This document shows positions 1 through 9,389 of a stretch of 64,000 nucleotides of DNA, piece by piece. The notes under the pieces were generated by a model. The model saw only the letters and a program-made list of their open reading frames with translations. It was not told the DNA's origin and searched no databases. Positions within the stretch are counted from its first letter, which is position 1, and the number at the start of each line of letters is the position of its first letter. The position numbers were made by a program, and so were the translations under genes. The stretch is from positions 2,542,001 to 2,606,000 of the forward strand of contig NZ_CP034073.1 in NCBI RefSeq assembly GCF_003855155.1, read 5' to 3'. Source of the stretch: Shewanella psychromarinicola. GTDB lineage: Bacteria > Pseudomonadota > Gammaproteobacteria > Enterobacterales > Shewanellaceae.

Positions 1-1634
1 GTATCAGTGATGATGATCCCTTCTTTGGCGTAGGTAAATACGCTGGCGGCAAGTTTGCGCGCGTCTTCAGATTGCTTACTCTTGGTGATGTCTTGATGTG
101 TGCCGGACATTCGCAATGGCTTGCCGTCGATTGTCCACTCAACTACCCGGCTACGATTGAGGATCCAGACCCAACTACCATTATTGTGCTGCATCCGAAA
201 TTCGCATGCTAAAGATTCAGTCTCACCCTTGAAACAATCCTCTATCAATTCATTGGTCTTATTGACATCATCAGGATGTAGCAGTGCCTCCCAAGTATCA
301 ACGCTAGTGGGTTCAAGCTTATTAAGACTGTAGCCCAACATCTCGGCCCAGCGTTCATTTAACACGTTTTTACCCGTTTCTACATTCCATTCCCAGGTGC
401 CAATATTAGCGCCCCAAATCACTTCAGCATAACGCTGACTTTGCTCGCGAAATTTTTTCTCAGTCTCCTTTAAGGCTATTTGGTTGCGCCTATTTTGGGT
501 AACATCTTGGATTAATGATATCACCCCTATAACGTCACCGCGGTCACCGATAATTGGCGTGTTATGCCATTCACAGATAATAGTTCGGCCATCTTTTGTC
601 AAGTTGTTACTGATGTTTATTGAATCTTTATTGTTTTCTGACAATGACTTACAGACATTTTCAATATTATTTCTATTTTCTTCAGGCACCAATAAATCTA
701 ATAGCGAATGCCCTCTAGCTTCATCAGCAGAGTAGCCGAATATGGCTTCGGCTGATTTATTCAACTCAATACAATTTGAGTGTTGATCCCATGAAATGTA
801 CCCGAGCGGCGTATTTTGAACATGGTGGGACAGCATCGCCTCACTCGCCTGTAATTTCATCGCGGTTTTGTTGCGGTCGGTGACATCCCGAATGAAGCCC
901 ATGTAGCCCTGAATTTGGCCATCAACATCTTTAATCATAATTCGACTGGTTTCGCCAACAACAATACCGCCGTCCTTGTGGCGGTAATTAGCTTCATAAG
1001 GTTTGAGTTTCTCTCCTGCGGCGAGATTAAAATACATTCGACCTTGTCGCTCATATTCTTCATTGCTTGCATAAATAATCGATGTGGTATTCCCAACAAG
1101 CTCATCAGAGCGATACCCTAACAAGAGTTCCATTCCCTGATTTATCGATATAATTCGGCGATCTGGGTCCGCGAAAATGAAGCCGTCGGTTACACAATTA
1201 GAAATTGAGGTAAACCACCTTTCGTTATTAACGGATGCTGTTTTCGCTTTATCAAGAGCGCGCAATGTTTGTTCGCGTTCACCCAGCTCCCTTGGAAACC
1301 AACGCTTGAGGAGAAGCCAGATGACCAGCAAGCCAGCAGCAACATTGATTAATTGGGGAATAATGAGCCAAGAAGGTTGCGACAACAGCTCGTTGATAGC
1401 TTGCGGGATAAACCCGTACAGTGAGGTAAAATACAACCCCAAATAGACACTTTCAATGATGGTCCTGACGGCATCAATGCCAAGGATAACAAGAAGAACG
1501 GCAACCGTTCCGCCAACGGCCCCATCAAGGGTTGTTAATTTTCTACGTTTAAGCAGACAAATGCCGATAATAACCAACCATAAGGTGGTCAATATCCAAT
1601 ATGATATCGGGGTGATAAGTTCAATAATATTCAT
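1..1634 (-). CDS. Membrane-anchored multi-PAS sensor protein, 3' end outside window
   Basis: An open frame on the minus strand starts at the ATG at 1634 and stays open to the window edge, about 544 codons. The N-terminal 115 residues are hydrophobic with about three predicted membrane helices. At least three PAS/PAC units follow (roughly residues 140-260, 265-385 and 395-520). The PAC signatures include GYMGFIRDVTDRN and LRMSGTHQDIT, and a fourth PAS begins at the edge (ASVFTYAKEGIIITD). In family members this arrangement usually precedes GGDEF/EAL or kinase domains, so a c-di-GMP enzyme or a histidine kinase is likely; the output domain is not visible. It lies 101 bp downstream of the chemotaxis receptor on the same strand, separated by a hairpin. 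The coding assignment is firm; the function is inferred. Confidence 0.85.
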   Translation of the reverse strand, partial: MNIIELITPISYWILTTLWLVIIGICLLKRRKLTTLDGAVGGTVAVLLVILGIDAVRTIIESVYLGLYFTSLYGFIPQAINELLSQPSWLIIPQLINVAAGLLVIWLLLKRWFPRELGEREQTLRALDKAKTASVNNERWFTSISNCVTDGFIFADPDRRIISINQGMELLLGYRSDELVGNTTSIIYASNEEYERQGRMYFNLAAGEKLKPYEANYRHKDGGIVVGETSRIMIKDVDGQIQGYMGFIRDVTDRNKTAMKLQASEAMLSHHVQNTPLGYISWDQHSNCIELNKSAEAIFGYSADEARGHSLLDLLVPEENRNNIENVCKSLSENNKDSINISNNLTKDGRTIICEWHNTPIIGDRGDVIGVISLIQDVTQNRRNQIALKETEKKFREQSQRYAEVIWGANIGTWEWNVETGKNVLNERWAEMLGYSLNKLEPTSVDTWEALLHPDDVNKTNELIEDCFKGETESLACEFRMQHNNGSWVWILNRSRVVEWTIDGKPLRMSGTHQDITKSKQSEDARKLAASVFTYAKEGIIITD

Positions 1635-1692
1635 TCATATCTAATTAATTGACTTGCAGGCAAACAGGATAATTGCTGTTGGGAAAGATAAA

Positions 1693-1717
1693 CAAGCGCA
1701 TCACAGAGACGCGCTTG
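1693..1717 (-). terminator. Probable intrinsic terminator after the chemotaxis receptor
   Basis: On the minus strand a 7-bp stem (CAAGCGC / GCGCTTG, 11-nt loop) is followed by TTTATC. It lies 20-45 bp past the stop of the chemotaxis receptor gene and before the PAS sensor gene. The U-tract is short, so termination may be partial. Confidence 0.5.
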
Positions 1718-1735
1718 ATTATCAATTAAGTATAG

Positions 1736-3685
1736 TTAAATTTTAAATTGATCAACCAACTCTTTTAGCTGCTCAGATAAAAGTGCAATCTCAGCAGTAG
1801 AGGCTCTTGTCTGGTTTGCAGCCACCGCATTTTCTTCGGCAATATGTTTTACATTAATCACATTTTCATTAATGCTTTCTGCAACAGAGCTTTGCTGCTC
1901 AGATGCACTTGCAATCTGAATATTCATGTCATTAATCACACTGATAGCCTGAGTAATTGCTTGTAATGCACGCCCCGTTTCATTGGCTTGATCCACACTC
2001 TCTGCCGCTTGAGTTCTCCCTTGGGTCATTACCGCTACCGTGCTTTGGGTTCCAGCCTGAAGCTGCTCAATCATATTTTGGATTTCTTGGGTAGACCCTT
2101 GGGTTCTCTGAGCAAGTGAGCGAACTTCGTCGGCCACGACGGCAAAGCCGCGTCCATGTTCGCCAGCACGGGCAGCTTCAATTGCAGCATTGAGAGCCAG
2201 TAAATTAGTCTGGTCGGCAATCCCTCGGATAACATCTAAGATTTTAACAATATTAAGGGTTGCGTGTTCGACTTCACCTAACTTCTCAGAAGATTCATTA
2301 ACCCTGTCAGCAAGGTTATTGATTGCTAAAATCGTTTTTTCAACCACCTGGCTACCACTACTCGCGTCATTGTCTGCTTGATTAGCCGCACCAGCCGCAT
2401 TACTAGCATTACTAGCAACATCATTAACTGTCGCAGCCATTTCGTTCATTGCTGTTGCAACCAAATCTGTTTCAGTCTGCTGGTTTACCACCCCTTGGCT
2501 TGACTGCTCTGTCACCACCGCCAACTCTTGTGAGGCGGATGCAAGCTCAATACTGGCGCCTGATATGGTCGCAATAATATTTCTCAGGTTAGTGGCTGTC
2601 CCTTGAATGGATGCAAGTAACTGCCCAGTTTCATCGCGGCTTGAACTTGTTACTTCGATGGTTAAGTCGCCCTTTGCTAGCTGATTAGCGGCCTTAACTG
2701 CCTGACTTATTGGACGAGTGATGGCGATAGTCAACAAATACGCCGCAATGGAGCCCATAAGAATGGCAACAAAAGACAGAATCAGAGTGAGGTTAATACT
2801 GTCATTAGTATTTGTTTTTATCTCTGAGCCCAATATATCTTGCTCTGCCATAACAGACAGTTTGACGTCGTCTACACTTTTCGCCACCTGCGGGCCAATT
2901 TTTTTCAGTGTATTATTAATCAGTTCGTTTTTGTCTTTGATAAGCTGATGAACGTCATTAAGGCCTCGTACATATTTCTGATGCGCCGTTAAAAATTCTG
3001 ATAATAGTGATTGATGAGTAGGATTTGACAAGTATTGTTTGAGCTCGGTTGCTTTTTCTAACAGTTTAGTATCTATCGAGTTGATAGCAACACCATAATC
3101 TTGCTGAGTATTAGAGGTCAGAAACTTGCTAGCATACAAGCGTCCAAACAACAATTTCTCTTGAACATGAGAAGCGTGATAAATGATTTTGGCATCATTA
3201 TCATCATAGGCCGACTTAATTATTGCAGCGATAGCCTCTCCCATCACCTCTCCCTGAGGCACGAGTTGGTCATTGAGTATGCTGTTTTGTTGTTCCGTTA
3301 ATGACACGACGCTAGAAAAAGCATTTTTATACTTGGTTATCGATGTCTCAAGGCTCTTTATAATTTGCGCACGTTCTGGTTGTTGGATTTCCTTTCTACT
3401 CTTAACCAAGAAGGTATCCATTTTATCAAGGTAGGCTTTATATTGGGTTAAATTATTGTCATTTTGAGTGTCGAGATAGCTCAACACATTCATGCGAACC
3501 ATTAACATATTCGCCTGCAAAAGCCCTGAAAAATTGGTTTCTCTCGCAAGACCTTCGTATCGAGTGATCCCTTCATCCGCTTTTTTAAGTGCGATAATAC
3601 CCACACCGAGTACTACCGAAAGAAGAGCTAAAACCACAAAAAAACTTAAGCCTATTTTTAATCCTAATCGTAAATCCCTCAACAT
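1736..3685 (-). CDS. Methyl-accepting chemotaxis protein, HBM-type sensor
   Basis: This 649-residue inner-membrane chemoreceptor has TM1 at about residues 10-32 and TM2 at about 295-322. Between them is a periplasmic, all-helical region of about 260 residues, the size of helical bimodular (HBM) sensor domains. A HAMP domain follows ([18 protein letters not shown]). The cytoplasmic signalling hairpin has its conserved tip at about residues 482-525 ([20 protein letters not shown]). The protein ends LVDQFKI and has no C-terminal CheR-binding pentapeptide. Such receptors control CheA kinase and flagellar motor bias. HBM receptors often bind organic acids, but the ligand cannot be read from the sequence. 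The start ATG follows a G-rich Shine-Dalgarno (AGGGGGGG). Confidence 0.93.
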   Translation of the reverse strand: MLRDLRLGLKIGLSFFVVLALLSVVLGVGIIALKKADEGITRYEGLARETNFSGLLQANMLMVRMNVLSYLDTQNDNNLTQYKAYLDKMDTFLVKSRKEIQQPERAQIIKSLETSITKYKNAFSSVVSLTEQQNSILNDQLVPQGEVMGEAIAAIIKSAYDDNDAKIIYHASHVQEKLLFGRLYASKFLTSNTQQDYGVAINSIDTKLLEKATELKQYLSNPTHQSLLSEFLTAHQKYVRGLNDVHQLIKDKNELINNTLKKIGPQVAKSVDDVKLSVMAEQDILGSEIKTNTNDSINLTLILSFVAILMGSIAAYLLTIAITRPISQAVKAANQLAKGDLTIEVTSSSRDETGQLLASIQGTATNLRNIIATISGASIELASASQELAVVTEQSSQGVVNQQTETDLVATAMNEMAATVNDVASNASNAAGAANQADNDASSGSQVVEKTILAINNLADRVNESSEKLGEVEHATLNIVKILDVIRGIADQTNLLALNAAIEAARAGEHGRGFAVVADEVRSLAQRTQGSTQEIQNMIEQLQAGTQSTVAVMTQGRTQAAESVDQANETGRALQAITQAISVINDMNIQIASASEQQSSVAESINENVINVKHIAEENAVAANQTRASTAEIALLSEQLKELVDQFKI

Positions 3686-4398
3686 ATATCCCCCCCTAAT
3701 ATCAATACATTGTAAACTAACATTTAAGTTTGCAGAACGATGTGCTGAATAAAAACCAATAAACTCAGTAAGTTACTCTAACATGTTGGTTTTTGTGATT
3801 TATCGAGTTTGATCACGTTGCATGTTAATAATGTTGAAATTGTGATAGATGTTTAGCTTTCTCATTTGTTAACGTTAATTTTTGATAGCAGGAACGACAA
3901 TCGTCAGCGGGCAGCACATGCGAGTTGATACAACTTCATTTGCCGTTCAAAGAGCTGTTTGATAACGGTTTATTATTCCGAGTTAAGGTGAAATAAGCTG
4001 AGCTGCCCATAAGCTTTGAACTAAAAGCCCGAAGCGCACTCCACCGATTATCAAGGATCATCAATCGCATAGGACTTGGGCATAAATAATGTAGAGACTT
4101 TTTGTCAAATTTTTGTGCCGAGTTGGCACAAACACCTCAACTATCCAGACCTCAATTCAGCGAAATAAATCTTCACCTCTTGATATCGGTGTACAGATCC
4201 ATGAAGCCACAATGAGATTTATCCGCTAAAAAGTGTCAGGATTTTTTACACTTTTAATTTTGTTTCGGGGATGTGGAAGGAAACATCCTCTGGTTGACTG
4301 TTCTGGGGTAGGTGCAAACCTTTATTGTTCCGAAAAAAAAGCGGTCCCATCATTGTGTTTTTAACATTAGTCTACGTGGATTGCACCGTGCAAAAGCA
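3686..4398. other. Intergenic region without a recognisable gene
   Basis: No open frame with family resemblance is visible on either strand. Two hairpins stand out. One at 4112-4132 has a perfect 8-bp stem (TTTGTGCC / GGCACAAA, 5-nt loop). The other at 4229-4255 is AAAAGTGT / ACACTTTT with a T-rich loop. The promoter of the chemotaxis receptor must lie at the left of this stretch, but no convincing -35/-10 pair was identified. Confidence 0.5.
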
Positions 4399-4438
4399 AA
4401 AAAATGCCGCAATACAAATAACTGATTGCGGCATTTTT
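4399..4438. terminator. Bidirectional intrinsic terminator hairpin
   Basis: AAAAATGCCGCAAT (4399-4412) pairs perfectly with ATTGCGGCATTTTT (4425-4438) across a 12-nt loop. The A/T flanks make U-tracts in both directions. It sits just outside the left end of the IS200/IS605 element and may have belonged to a gene now lost. Confidence 0.75.
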
Positions 4439-4457
4439 ATCTAATCTGTAGAGAAAA

Positions 4458-4489
4458 CCCCGTGATCAGAGCGAAGCGAAGTCGCGGGG
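4458..4489 (+). repeat. Left-end copy of 32-nt subterminal hairpin repeat
   Basis: This is identical, in direct orientation, to 6176-6207. It begins CCCCGTGATC and ends CGCGGGG, giving a short terminal stem. It lies at the tnpA end of the element and probably serves as a TnpA recognition hairpin. Confidence 0.75.
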
Positions 4490-4502
4490 ATGAATCGATA
4501 AA

Positions 4503-4888
4503 CTAACCTTGCTCTTGAATATATTGACGGATCGTATCAACGGAAGCGCTGCTAGTTGAGCAAGCAAAATATCCATCAGACCAATAATTGTTCTCCAACC
4601 AAAATTGCTTTTTAAGGTTCGGATATCAACTCCAAATTAATCTGTTGGTTTGCTGCTTAATTCTTCTAACATGCTGCCCAACAGCATATCTCGGTGAAAT
4701 CCTCACAAGAATATGGATGTGATCCCTATCTATTTCGACCTCTTCAACTGAAAAGTCAGACTTCTGCGAAATATCTAGAACAGCCCTTTTTGCACATTAG
4801 CCAACATCTCCTTGCAGTAGTTTCTTCCGATATTTAACGACGAGGATTAAATGTAGTGCTTGTAATGAGAATTAGTTTGATATTCCAT
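4503..4888 (-). pseudogene. tnpA: IS200/IS605 TnpA (Y1 HUH transposase), disrupted
   Basis: Reading right to left from ATG 4888, pieces of an IS200-type TnpA appear in shifting frames. They include MEYQTNSH at the start, the HUH motif DHIHILV, the stretch WLENNYWSDGYFACS and the tyrosine motif IRQYIQEQG before stop 4503-4505. In-frame stops and frameshifts separate the pieces. The family enzyme is a single-strand transposase of about 140 residues that cuts with the tyrosine. It diverges from tnpB with 37 bp between the starts. Confidence 0.8.
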
Positions 4889-4925
4889 TTGACAAACCCT
4901 ATTCATACAGTAGTTTATACAGTAT

Positions 4926-6151
4926 ATGAAAAAGACGCTTAGATATAATTTTAGGATAAAACCAACGCCAGAGCAGGAAGCCAAACTTATTGAGTTTGGC
5001 TCATATGCCCGTGGCGTATGGAACTTGTTGCTATCTGAAAATATGCTTCGATATCAGTACGATAAAACGTTTGTGTTTTACCATGAAATGGCTGGGCTGA
5101 TTAAAGACTTGAAAAAATTCGAAGAGTTTCATGGCTTAAAGCCTTCGATTCTGCGACCTCACAGCAAGTCGCTCGTGATCTTGAAGCAGGGTTGAAAAAC
5201 TCATTCACGAAAGGTCGTACTCAACAATTTCCGACATTTAAGGTCAGTTTTAAACAGAAAAAACTGCACAACGACAGTTTTAGGTGTGTAAATAACTCGA
5301 ACCGTATCCGCATCGAAAATGGTGCGGTCAGCATTCCGAAAATTGGCAACGTACCGATTGTTTTACACCGTAAATTAGTCAGTGAAATCAAGACTGTTAC
5401 TGTCCAACTATCACATGGTAAATGGGAAGTTTCGCTGACTCAAGAGGTTGAATGCAAGACCGCGAAGCGGGTCTTGCATTCAATTGTAGGCTACGACATT
5501 AACAGTCAGCATACGGTTGTAGGTTCGAGCGGTTGGTACGTTAAAAACCCAAAAGCTTTTAAACGTTCATCAACAAAGCTAAAGCAAATTCAAGTCCAGT
5601 TGAGCCGAAGGAAAAAGGGCTCAAATCGCTGGCATAAAACCAAATCCCGCTTAAATACACTTCACGGAAAAATCTCACGCCAACGCCTAGCGTTCGCTCA
5701 CGAAGTATCATGTTCGATAGCCAAGACCAGTGATATCATAGTGTTTGAGGATTTAAACGTGAAAGGTATGCAGCAATTTAACGGCCATATGGTGAACGAT
5801 AACGTGATGGGTATGATCACTTCGCTGACTAAATACAAAGTTGAATTGAATGGCGGTATTTACCATGAAATTGGTCGGTTTGTGAAATCGTCAGGCATTT
5901 GTTATCAATGCAAGCACTCGCACAAGTTTGGCCTTAGCGTGCGAGAATTTGCCTGCGAAAGCTGCGGTTTAGTCCAGTGCAGAGATTTAGCAGCAGCTAA
6001 GTCTATCGAAAACACAGGCGAAAATGATTTAATGGCGGCTGGGATAGTCGCCAGGGTAACCCCCAAATTTCAGCAGAAAACATCGATTAAAACGAAAGTC
6101 TTTGAGCTATCAAAGTTTGGTGTGGGAACTGAGAAAAAAGAAGCAGCTTAG
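4926..6151 (+). pseudogene. tnpB: TnpB RNA-guided nuclease of IS605 element, frameshifted
   Basis: The first frame (4926-5195) gives the typical N-terminus KKTLRYNFRIKPTPEQEAKL. The second (5192-6151) gives the rest. The junction near 5139-5141 reads GLK then AFDSATSQQVARDLEAG only after a one-base shift, which fits a 1-nt deletion. Catalytic-type residues survive: the Asp in GYDINSQ, the Glu in VFEDLNVKG and the Asp in QCRDLAAAKSI. The zinc-binding CYQC and CESC pairs also survive. The family works with an omega RNA made from the element's right end, here about 6050-6207. Without correction of the shift the protein is non-functional. Confidence 0.85.
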
Positions 6152-6175
6152 CCGTTAAAAGCTAGATTGCAGAAG

Positions 6176-6207
6176 CCCCGTGATCAGAGCGAAGCGAAGT
6201 CGCGGGG
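6176..6207 (+). repeat. Right-end copy of 32-nt subterminal hairpin repeat
   Basis: An exact direct copy of 4458-4489, placed 24 bp after the tnpB stop. In related elements this position is the right end and the 3' part of the omega RNA scaffold. Confidence 0.75.
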
Positions 6208-6223
6208 TAATTCACTGCGTTAA

Positions 6224-6440
6224 TTATTCATATTTCGCAACAAGATTTTTAATCTTTGGATCTATCTCAGAGTGATGGTCGGAAAATTTTTCAGTTTTAA
6301 ATCGGCGTCAATCACCTTTGACGGAGATTGTTGCTCGGCGGCTTTTGTCCTTAAGCTTACGAATTGGAGAGTATTGAAAGCTATTCTTTTCTTCAACATT
6401 AACCCAGTCTAGCGCTTTGACGGCATCTTTAATAACAGCA
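6224..6440 (-). pseudogene. Unidentified degraded coding remnant
   Basis: Two minus-strand frames look like halves of one protein. The upstream half contains DAVKALDWVNVEEKNSF and SPIRKLKDKSRRATIS. The downstream half is RFKTEKFSDHHSEID then NLVAKYE before stop 6224-6226. They are joined by a frameshift near 6300. I do not recognise the family. The left end of the remnant lies next to the IS605 element, so it may be a gene end cut by that insertion. Confidence 0.3.
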
Positions 6441-6599
6441 AAATATCAATGCCATTAATTGGTGGAAATATATTTATTGCGTACTCCAGAATTAAAATTA
6501 GCATGAGTGTAGTTTTTCTGGCTATATTGAGTTTAAGTCATGCGATGAGGTCAAAATTGGCGAGTTTCTTGTTAGGAATCTAAGTTAGGGGAGTTTGCT

Positions 6600-6773
6600 T
6601 TAAATGTACTGTAATCTTCCATGTGTTCTCCCGAACGCTTTTTCAAATAACGAGAAGTCCTCATAATCTGTTCGATCATTAATCGATTTACGGCGCATAT
6701 TCATCATCATTGCGAGGATATCGTCTTTGCCATAGGCCTCAATCACCCGTTTGCGGATCAGTTCTTCTGACAT
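6600..6773 (-). CDS. Small hypothetical protein, 57 residues
   Basis: ATG 6773 to TAA 6600 encodes a charged protein beginning MSEELIRKRVIEAYGKDD and containing MMMNMRRKSINDRTDYEDF. Composition and lack of stops look protein-like, but the family is unknown. It may be a whole small gene or the tail of a truncated one. The surrounding 6208-7242 holds no other recognisable gene; it is probably a graveyard between the IS605 element and the efflux operon. Confidence 0.35.
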   Translation of the reverse strand: MSEELIRKRVIEAYGKDDILAMMMNMRRKSINDRTDYEDFSLFEKAFGRTHGRLQYI

Positions 6774-7095
6774 AACTTCGATGAGAGCTTTTATAAATCA
6801 CCTTCTTTCAATAATCGCTATCGTTTCAGCAACAGCAACAGCGGCAAAAAAGTCTGCGAGTCGCTTTACACAACTCTCGAACCGGTGCTTTTCAAGATGG
6901 TTGTCACATATTTACGCCAAAGTGGATATTGATGGTCTAAGAGCATTAGCCATGCCCGGGTGCACGAAACATTGTGAGACATATGTGAAACATAAATCAA
7001 AAGAAAATATGACACAACGATGTTCCATAACTATTTGGTAATAGGAAATAAAGTGATCACTTCGGATTTAGCTAGGGCACGAACTTCTCTTAATA

Positions 7096-7105
7096 GGGGG
7101 GGGGG
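7096..7105 (+). repeat. G10 homopolymer upstream of efflux operon
   Basis: Ten consecutive Gs lie 138 bp before the first start codon of the efflux operon, in a region that should hold its promoter. Tracts of this length are prone to slippage in bacteria. Confidence 0.8.
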
Positions 7106-7242
7106 TAGAAATATTAACAGCTCTCAATAGGCATTATTTTCATAGCTGGATTAATTTTAAGAAAAAGCGCAGTTTGGGACACGTTTACCGAGGTGTAAAT
7201 ACTTATGCTGCAGCCACTGAAATTTTCGTTCTGAGGCGAGCA

Positions 7243-8181
7243 ATGTCACAACACATCCTATCTGTAGCCAGCTTAATTAAAAAAGATAAAGCGGCTATTG
7301 GGCTAACCTGGTTAATGTTAGCGCTAGAAAATATTTTAATGGCACTAATTCCTTTATTTATCGGCCTATCCATCGATGGTCTTCTTGTTAATGATTTAGG
7401 CCCCTTAGGATTATTTGCCATGACGATGGCTGGACTTATTTGCGTGAGTGTGCTCAGGCGGATGTACGATACTCGGGTGTACGGCGAGATGAAAGTAGAG
7501 CTAGGTAAAGATCTAGCCCCTAGACTGCATGGTATGCCTGTGTCCATTAGTAACACCCGCCATAGCCTAGCAAGGGAGTTGGTCGACTTTTTAGAAAACG
7601 ACTTACCAGAAGTATTCTCCTCCCTTATCCAAATAACTATATCAGTAATAGTACTTGTCAGCGTCAATGCCTTACTGGGCTTTGCCTCTGGAGTACTACT
7701 TGTGAGCATGCTACTCATTTATGGCTTGGGTCATGGGCGTTTTTATCGTTACAACGCAGGGTTGAATTCTCAAATGGAGCAACAGGTCCATTTACTCAGC
7801 AAGCCTTCCTACAGGGAAGATCGTCAATACGGGGCATTTTTCCGCCATTTAAAACGGCTGAAGCGTTGGGAGGTGAAACTGTCAGATATGGAGGCCTGGA
7901 TCTACGGTGCCATATTTTTACTGGTGGGTCTATTTATTTGCTGCAACCTTTGGGTTGGTGCCCGGCTACCTGGAATTTCATCGGGCCAATTGTTCACCAT
8001 TATCAGCTATTCATGGGAGTTTGCCGAAGCGGGCATCGCACTGCCCATGGCACTGCAGAGTTGGACTAGACTTCAGGAAATCTCAAGCCGTCTAAATCAA
8101 GCTATTCAAGTACCTGCCAAGACCAATGCTGCCAACGCCATTAGTAACAAGGTCAGTAATGAGGAAACACCATGTCTATAA
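7243..8181 (+). CDS. ABC-type six-transmembrane-domain protein lacking an ATPase domain
   Basis: From ATG 7243 the product is 312 residues. This start follows GAGG by about 7 nt and is preferred to an in-frame start at 7174. About six hydrophobic segments match the exporter membrane domain of ABC transporters (ENILMALIPLFIGLSIDGL near the start; LVGLFICCNLWVGARL near the end). The protein stops without Walker A, signature or Walker B motifs, so it is a stand-alone membrane domain, not a full half-transporter. It overlaps the next gene by 10 bp, so it is translationally tied to the adaptor and RND pump. Its role in the pump is unknown; assembly or substrate delivery are possible. Confidence 0.8.
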   Translation: MSQHILSVASLIKKDKAAIGLTWLMLALENILMALIPLFIGLSIDGLLVNDLGPLGLFAMTMAGLICVSVLRRMYDTRVYGEMKVELGKDLAPRLHGMPVSISNTRHSLARELVDFLENDLPEVFSSLIQITISVIVLVSVNALLGFASGVLLVSMLLIYGLGHGRFYRYNAGLNSQMEQQVHLLSKPSYREDRQYGAFFRHLKRLKRWEVKLSDMEAWIYGAIFLLVGLFICCNLWVGARLPGISSGQLFTIISYSWEFAEAGIALPMALQSWTRLQEISSRLNQAIQVPAKTNAANAISNKVSNEETPCL

Positions 8182-9389
8182 CTCTCAAACCTAATACCTT
8201 CGGCTTGATAAAATGTCACTCAGGACTGTTTGTGGCCTTCGCTATTTTTATTTTCACTGTCTTGATTGTGTTATTGACAGAAGAGCCAGAGGCATACACT
8301 GAAGCAAATGTCATTTCCCTACCCAAGGTCTCTGTAGTTGTGGCTTTGTCTCAGGTATTTAATGCCCCTATAGAATTAGTGGGTATTACCCATTCTCGCT
8401 GGCATACGAATATAACGAGTGCTCTTGAAGGAAGCCTTGAATCCTCAGTGGATGCCCTTGAACCTGGGACTCGAATTAAAAAAGGTCAAGTGTTAATCCA
8501 ATTGGCTCAACATGCCTACCAAGCAGATGTTGATTCTGCGCTTAGCCAAGTTGCCAATACTGAGCTTGAGCTAGTTAAAACTCGCTATGAGCAGCAAGTG
8601 GCTTTGCAGATGGGCGGCGCACTTAAGACAAAGTTTTCACGTTTAGAACCGCAAATAACCTTTGCAAAGGCAGAGGTAAACGCGGCAAAAAGTCACCTTT
8701 CCCATGTCAGGCAGCGTCTTAAAGACACTCAAATAACAGCGCCTTTCGATGCCATTATTTTGCAGCGAAATATCACCCCAGGGCAGAAGGTACAAATTGG
8801 TGAGCCTTTACTGACTATTGCTGCTGTGGACGTGCTCGATATTCAAGTGTCGCTCTCCCAAGGGCAGTGGCAAAAGCTGGTAGCGGTAGGATCTCAGCTT
8901 GAGCTAAATGCATTGATCACTCGCGCCGATGGTAATAGCTTGCCATTATCTTTACGGTATGTTGAACCCAAGCGAGACCCTGTTAGTCATCAATACAGCT
9001 TAGTGTTCACCCTCAATGGTACCTTTGTTGAAACAGGGTTATTACCAGAACAGCAAGTAAACCTTGTGGTTACAAGTGTAAAGCACTCTATGGCTTACTC
9101 TGCACCAGCCTCAGCCTTAACCCAAGATGGTCAAGTCTGGTTGATGGATGAAAACAACAGGATCAAGCCTGTTTCTGTGACGCTGTTATCCCAAAAAGGT
9201 GACCAGATTTGGTTTGATCTATTGGGTTATGAGTCGCAACAAAAGGCCATAGGTGTATTGCGCTACCCGATGTCTCATCTTATTGCTGGGCAACAAATAT
9301 CGCCTGAATTGACAGATGGTGCCGCAATACTTGTAACATCTAGTCAGAAGCCTATGTCTGACAGCAGTATGCCAGCGAGGGTAAAATAA
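8172..9389 (+). CDS. RND efflux periplasmic adaptor (membrane fusion protein)
   Basis: This 405-residue HlyD/AcrA-type adaptor has an N-terminal anchor at about residues 18-38 (LFVAFAIFIFTVLIVLL). A split lipoyl/barrel-sandwich domain follows (GTRIKKGQVLIQL; ITAPFDAIILQRNITPGQKV) around a short helical hairpin of about 70 residues, then beta-barrel and membrane-proximal domains. The ATG follows GAGGAAA. The adaptor would link the RND permease to an outer-membrane channel. No TolC-like gene is in the operon, so a channel from elsewhere must be used. Its stop overlaps the next start (TAATG). Confidence 0.9.
   Translation: MSITLKPNTFGLIKCHSGLFVAFAIFIFTVLIVLLTEEPEAYTEANVISLPKVSVVVALSQVFNAPIELVGITHSRWHTNITSALEGSLESSVDALEPGTRIKKGQVLIQLAQHAYQADVDSALSQVANTELELVKTRYEQQVALQMGGALKTKFSRLEPQITFAKAEVNAAKSHLSHVRQRLKDTQITAPFDAIILQRNITPGQKVQIGEPLLTIAAVDVLDIQVSLSQGQWQKLVAVGSQLELNALITRADGNSLPLSLRYVEPKRDPVSHQYSLVFTLNGTFVETGLLPEQQVNLVVTSVKHSMAYSAPASALTQDGQVWLMDENNRIKPVSVTLLSQKGDQIWFDLLGYESQQKAIGVLRYPMSHLIAGQQISPELTDGAAILVTSSQKPMSDSSMPARVK

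Larger units (their letters stand above)
4458..6207. mobile_element. Decayed IS200/IS605-family element with divergent tnpA and tnpB
   Basis: The span is set by two identical 32-nt sequences at 4458-4489 and 6176-6207, both beginning CCCCGTGATC and ending CGCGGGG. Each can fold through CCCCG/CGGGG pairing, as the subterminal hairpins of this family do. tnpA lies on the minus strand at the left and tnpB on the plus strand at the right, the IS605 arrangement. Both genes are broken, so the copy is dead by itself. The true cleavage sites probably lie some bases outside the hairpins and could not be fixed. Confidence 0.8.

Noticed and set aside
100..1644. Several plus-strand frames at the left edge
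   Set aside because: They are shadows of the long minus-strand PAS sensor frame, which has clear PAS/PAC motifs and no stops over 1634 bp.
5130..5200. Programmed frameshift in tnpB
   Set aside because: No slippery heptamer with a stimulating structure is visible, tnpB genes are normally uninterrupted, and tnpA of the same element is also broken. Simple decay is a better explanation.
6751..7041. Plus-strand frame containing DIDGLRALA, as in acyltransferase-3 proteins
   Set aside because: The match is limited to about ten residues. No membrane helices or catalytic His follow, and the frame overlaps the more protein-like minus-strand reading, so it is probably chance.
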